Of a DNA stretch of 64,000 nucleotides, positions 60,686 to 64,000 are shown piece by piece (positions within the stretch are counted from its first letter, which is position 1; every line of letters starts with the position of its first letter). Made by a program: the position numbers and the translations under genes. This DNA comes from Mesorhizobium sp. CA14 (GTDB taxonomy: Bacteria; Pseudomonadota; Alphaproteobacteria; Rhizobiales; Rhizobiaceae): NCBI RefSeq assembly GCF_020165195.1, contig NZ_JAIUHR010000004.1, positions 62,001 to 126,000 of the forward strand. Direction: 5' to 3'. The notes below the pieces were generated by a model. That model was not told where the DNA came from and did not search any database. It saw nothing but the letters and a program-made list of their open reading frames with translations.

Positions 60686-61027
60686 TAAAAGAACGCGGTG
60701 TGGCTGGCGCTCATCCTGTCGGGCGTCACCTTTTTCATCTTCCTGCTCATGCTGGCTCCGGCGGGCGCGGTCGTCTACTTGCTGCCGGGCCGTTTTAGCG
60801 GCTGGGGCTTCGTGCTGGTCATCGTGTTCGCCTGGGCGCTGAAAGCGGCTTTCATGGAACCCTTCGCCATCGCCTCGCTGATGCAGGTCTATTTCAAGGC
60901 GATCGAGGGCCAAGTGCCGAACCCCGAATGGGATCACAGGCTCTCCGAAGCGTCGCGCCAGTTCCGCGACCTCAAGAAGCAGGCGGCGTCGTCTTTCGGC
61001 GCGAGGCCGGCGGCAGCGTCACCGTAA
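60686..61027 (+). pseudogene. 5'-truncated membrane protein gene
   Basis: From about 60686 the frame reads KNAVWLALILSGVTFFIFLL, then YLLPGRFSGWGFVLVIVFAW, MEPFAIASLMQVYFKAIEGQ and VPNPEWDHRLSEASRQFRDL. This resembles the C-terminal third of a larger rhizobial membrane protein; a TAA directly precedes the homologous frame and no start with N-terminal half is present. Called a remnant; a GTG at 60698 could still drive a short product. Confidence 0.55.
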
Positions 61028-61271
61028 TCCCGGCCACGTCCTCACCCTGCCAGGAGTGCTCCAATCTCTTCAAGCCGGCGCCGGTACACGCCAGCGGGGG
61101 CCGCTTGCCGGGCGCTGATTCATTAAAAGCGGCAGTGGTTTGTGAATCAGGATCGGCGCCAGCGCAACGCCGCTCGATAGCGACCGGAATAGAGCGGTTT
61201 TGGACACCTTCCGATTGGCGATGTCAAGCGTGCAGGCGGAACATTTTAGCTAACTTGAATGTTTCATCTCC

Positions 61272-61454
61272 ATGACGAAATTGTCCGATCTCGGGCCACC
61301 GATATTCGGCAAACGACCTGACAAGCCTAAGGCGCGCGACTATGTGACCAGCTATGTGTGCCCGGTCTGCTGTCAGATTGTCGATATGACCGACCTCAGG
61401 CAGCTTGTATGGCATCGGCAGCCCAAGCATGAGGCACTAGAAATAGACGAGTAG
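61272..61454 (+). CDS. small zinc-ribbon-like hypothetical protein
   Basis: 60 residues: TSYVCPVCCQIVDMTDLRQL then VWHRQPKHEALE. Cys-x2-Cys plus two His is compatible with a small zinc site and resembles short rhizobial proteins of unknown function. Stands alone. Confidence 0.6.
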   Translation: MTKLSDLGPPIFGKRPDKPKARDYVTSYVCPVCCQIVDMTDLRQLVWHRQPKHEALEIDE

Positions 61455-61774
61455 CCGATTAGTTGGATGGGTTCTTGCTCACAAGAAGCGGGTTGATCCA
61501 GACGATTGTGCCCTGCGGCGCTTCGAAAGCGCTCGCAGCGGGTCAACTTCGTCGGGTAGTGCCATCATCGAAGGTTCAAAACCTCTCTATGGCCAGGAAT
61601 TCACGCTGTTCCCGGTCTCCTTGGCTAGGCGGCGCCGATCGCACAAGCGGTCAAACACCCGCTGGACAAATCCAGATCAGCGGGCCAGTAAACACAGGCG
61701 CTCGGCGCCATGCAGTTGAGTGAGTGTACCGACCGTTTTCATCAAGGGCGAAGAAAGCATCGCGAGACATAAGG
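61455..61774. other. intergenic region with no gene found
   Basis: 320 bases between the small zinc-ribbon-like gene and the 3' end of the minus-strand oxidoreductase. Only short shadow frames are present and no promoter, repeat or RNA gene was recognised. Confidence 0.5.
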
Positions 61775-63061
61775 TTAAGAGGCCTTGTCCTCGTCGAGAT
61801 GGTCGCGAAGCATGCTCAACGGAAGCAGCGCGTTCGGCGCATGCCTGAGCACGGCGTGAAAAGGTATAACGCCGGGGCGGGCATAGGGAATGGACAGGCT
61901 GTCCGGGTCGGCACCCGCCGCCCAACTGGCCACGACACCGCCCATCGCCGTCGTCATCGCGATGCCGCGCCCGTTGCAGGCGAACCCGGCGATCATGCCG
62001 GGACCAAGATCGACAAGATGCGGCAAAAAATCGGGCGCCACGGCGGCCATTCCGGACCAGGCATATTCGATCGGCGAGATATCCGGCAGATCGAGTTTTT
62101 CGGCAAGCCGCCTGTGGATTGCGCGGGGCACACGCTGTTCGGAGCCCGGTCCGAAAACATGCATTCCACCGCTGATCAACCGGTTCTCGGCGTCAAAGCG
62201 GAAGGTGAAGAGATTTCGCCTCGTATCCGAGACGCATTGATTGCCGGGAAGCAGGCGGCCGCGAAACCACGCCGGCAACGGTTTTGTCGCCAGCTGGAAG
62301 ATGCGCAGTGGAAAATATGTTCGCGCCAGCTGCGGAAAGAGATCGCCGCCATAGGCGTTGGCCGCCACGAAAACCTTGCCCGCACGGGCCGATCCGCACT
62401 CGGTCGCCAACCGGTAGCCGTCGGCCTCGCGAGCGATCTTTCGGACGCGCGTGTTCTCGAAGATGCGCGCGCCTTGAGCTTCGGCGGCGTCTGCCAGGCC
62501 GCGCGCATATTCGACCGGGTTGATCACCCCGCCGGAGCGATCCATCCAACCGCCTGCATACCCTTTGACGCCGGTCAGGGCCGTCACCTCGTCCCGATCT
62601 AGAATGACGGCTGGGCATCCCCTGGCCGCCCATTGCCGGGCGCGCGCCTGGACCTTCGCGAAAGCCTGCGCCGTCGGCGCAGGCTGGATCCAGCCGCTCC
62701 GGTCGGCCGCGCAATCGATCGCATGGCGCCGGACCAGGTCGAAGACCAGATCGCCGCTGCCACAGGCAAGGTTGATCAACCTTTCGCCGCGCTCGGCGCC
62801 AAGCTGCGCCACGATGTCGGCCGGGTCCTTCTTGGCGAAATTCGGCACGACGAAGCCAGCATTGCGGCCTGTTGCGCCCCAGGCCAGGATCTGTGCTTCA
62901 AGGAGGGCGACGGAGAGTCCTTTCTGGGTCGCGTGCAATGCGGCCGACAGGCCGGAAAAGCCGCCGCCGACGATCGCCAGGTCGGCATCGAGGGCGCCAT
63001 CCAGGATGGGCCGGTGCCGCCGGTTGCGCGCGACCGCATGCCAAAGCGAGATGTCGTTCAT
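61775..63061 (-). CDS. FAD-dependent oxidoreductase (DAO family, PuuB-like)
   Basis: 428 residues: FAD dinucleotide motif LAIVGGGFSGLSAALHA (about 28-44), GATGRNAGFVVPNF typical of gamma-glutamylputrescine oxidase-like enzymes, and FACNGRGIAMTTAMGG near the C-terminus. Likely oxidises an amine or amino-acid side chain; substrate unknown. ATG overlaps the end of the permease remnant (ATGA). Confidence 0.88.
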   Translation of the reverse strand: MNDISLWHAVARNRRHRPILDGALDADLAIVGGGFSGLSAALHATQKGLSVALLEAQILAWGATGRNAGFVVPNFAKKDPADIVAQLGAERGERLINLACGSGDLVFDLVRRHAIDCAADRSGWIQPAPTAQAFAKVQARARQWAARGCPAVILDRDEVTALTGVKGYAGGWMDRSGGVINPVEYARGLADAAEAQGARIFENTRVRKIAREADGYRLATECGSARAGKVFVAANAYGGDLFPQLARTYFPLRIFQLATKPLPAWFRGRLLPGNQCVSDTRRNLFTFRFDAENRLISGGMHVFGPGSEQRVPRAIHRRLAEKLDLPDISPIEYAWSGMAAVAPDFLPHLVDLGPGMIAGFACNGRGIAMTTAMGGVVASWAAGADPDSLSIPYARPGVIPFHAVLRHAPNALLPLSMLRDHLDEDKAS

Positions 63062-63516
63062 GACGGCTTTCGTTGTCCGAGCCGGAAGCGACGGCGCTGC
63101 GTCATGTTGCCGAACAGACCGTTGGGCCGAAACAGCAAGATCAGGCATAGCATAACGCCGATCGCCACGATCTGGAGGGAGGCGGCGCGTGCTTGCTGCT
63201 CGGGGGCGAAGAGCGTGGCGGTGAGCGCGCCCGAGCCGGCCCAGATCGCCCAGACGAGGATCGAGCCGACGAGGGCGCCGATGTTACTGCCGGAACCGCC
63301 GACGATCAGCATGACCCAGACTTGGAAGGTCAGCATCGGCGCATAATTGTCGGGCGCGATGAAGCCGATGAAATGCGCCTGCACAGCCCCGGCGAAGCCC
63401 ATCAGCGCGCCCCCAACGGCAAATGCCTGGACGCGGTAGAAACGGGCGCTCTTGCCGAGCGAGATGGCGGCGCGCTCCGGCGCCTGTTCTAATCGAACAC
63501 CAGGCGCCGTCCTCAA
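63058..63516 (-). pseudogene. remnant of a LivM-type branched-chain amino-acid ABC permease
   Basis: The frame reads PERAAISLGKSARFYRVQAF, MGFAGAVQAHFIGFIAPDNY, MLIVGGSGSNIGALVGSILVW and LLFRPNGLF, the C-terminal part of LivM (about 145 residues of an expected 300 or more). A TTG overlapping the upstream oxidoreductase stop is the only possible start; the N-terminal half is missing. The homologous part begins near 63480. Confidence 0.7.
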
Positions 63517-64000
63517 TCCGGGTGCCGGTTGAAGCGATCGACGCTGAAATCGTCGAGCGGCGTTTCGCAACGGCCGGTCGTGATCAGTTCGGCCATTGCC
63601 TCGCCGACGCCCGGGCCGAGCTGAAAGCCATGTCCGCTGAAGCCGAAGGCATGGAACAGGCCCGGCGTCGTCATGGAACGCCCCATGACCGGCAGCATGT
63701 CGCGCACATAGCCCTCGCAACCAGACCAGGTGCGGATGACAGCCACCTTTGCGATTGCCGGCAGGAGCCGCGCGACCGCGCGCAATTGCGCCGGCAAGCG
63801 CATCGGGTCAGCGGCCGCATGGCCCGGATCGAGGTCCACCGAAACCCTTTCGGCCGCGCCGCCGAAGACGATGTTGCCACGCTCGACTTGGCGCAGATAG
63901 GCGCCATGCTCCCTGTCGCGGGTCCAGATGCCGACAACCGGCAGAATCCGATAAGGCAGCGGCTCGGTCACCCCCATCTGGGGTCCTCGGGCGTCCAGCG
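63513..64000 (-). CDS. FAD-dependent oxidoreductase (DAO family), C-terminal part
   Basis: 162 codons, running off the window end (5' part missing). GPQMGVTEPLPYRILPVVGI, DREHGAYLRQVERGNIVFGG, RTWSGCEGYVRDMLPVMG and FHAFGFSGHGFQLGPGVGEA are the C-terminal substrate and FAD segments of glycine/D-amino-acid-oxidase-like enzymes (DadA group). With the gene at 61775 it forms an amine/amino-acid oxidation cluster around the permease remnant. Confidence 0.85.
   Translation of the reverse strand, partial: LDARGPQMGVTEPLPYRILPVVGIWTRDREHGAYLRQVERGNIVFGGAAERVSVDLDPGHAAADPMRLPAQLRAVARLLPAIAKVAVIRTWSGCEGYVRDMLPVMGRSMTTPGLFHAFGFSGHGFQLGPGVGEAMAELITTGRCETPLDDFSVDRFNRHPD

Noticed and set aside
61555..61600. 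tRNA 3'-end-like sequence GGTTCAAAACCTCTCTATGGCCA
   Set aside because: Slight T-arm resemblance and CCA, but no matching acceptor 5' strand or anticodon arm upstream, so neither a tRNA nor an identifiable attachment site.
63058..63720. 220-codon frame as an intact LivM permease
   Set aside because: Codons beyond about 63480 read antisense to or out of frame within the upstream oxidoreductase and show no permease similarity.

Overview
The window reads as a GC-rich alphaproteobacterial chromosome segment, most likely from Rhizobiales/Phyllobacteriaceae and closest in style to Mesorhizobium. This rests on recognised gene order and rhizobial families (EipB/DUF1849, DUF1489, DUF982, DUF599, LpxI, phasin), a GTTC-N7-GTTC type SOS box at lexA, and interspersed rhizobial-type palindromic repeats. 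No rRNA, tRNA, CRISPR array, transposase or integrase was found.

Layout. 1-9.2 kb: small membrane proteins, ruvX, a UPF0173 hydrolase, the gatC-(GNAT)-gatA operon, YdcF-like and DUF599 membrane proteins, sdaA, DUF1489 and a J-like membrane protein. 9.2-19.8 kb: a D,D-carboxypeptidase with SPOR domain, a phasin with a striking operator/promoter, clpS-clpA, a HIT protein, a COG3146 acyltransferase-like protein, ridA-GDPD, eipB and a LysE exporter. 19.9-36 kb: the conserved translation/envelope supercluster rpsB-tsf, then (after a LysR/aldo-keto reductase insertion) pyrH-frr-uppS-cdsA-rseP-bamA-lpxD-fabZ-lpxA-lpxI-lpxB. 36-52.7 kb: gltA and gltX (minus strand), comEC (plus strand), lexA, and the minus-strand run ppiD-trpD-trpC-moaC-moeA, followed by plus-strand tpiA, secG, an L,D-transpeptidase and pyrG.

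52.7-64 kb is accessory in character: DUF1697, an NCS1 transporter, a DUF982 gene with a frameshifted second copy, small secreted basic proteins, an islet of three glycosyltransferase-like genes, a 5'-truncated membrane protein gene, and two FAD-dependent amine/amino-acid oxidase-type genes flanking a remnant of a LivM-type ABC permease.

The core genes form one envelope-building programme: UppS and CdsA make lipid carriers and phospholipid precursor, LpxD/FabZ/LpxA/LpxI/LpxB make lipid A, RseP and BamA handle envelope stress and outer-membrane protein assembly, and PpiD, SecG and the peptidoglycan enzymes act in the same compartment.

The most unusual signals are: a perfect heptanucleotide (GGCAGTA) array at two convergent gene ends which gives two unrelated proteins the same VGSRQ tail and stop codon; two PhaR-consensus-like sites at the phasin promoter, one filling the -35/-10 spacer; a 34-residue segment where GatA relatives have about six residues; a J-like domain with its HPD motif changed to NAD; a possible sialyltransferase-fold (GT29-like) gene in the glycosyltransferase islet; and several gene remnants in the last 9 kb.
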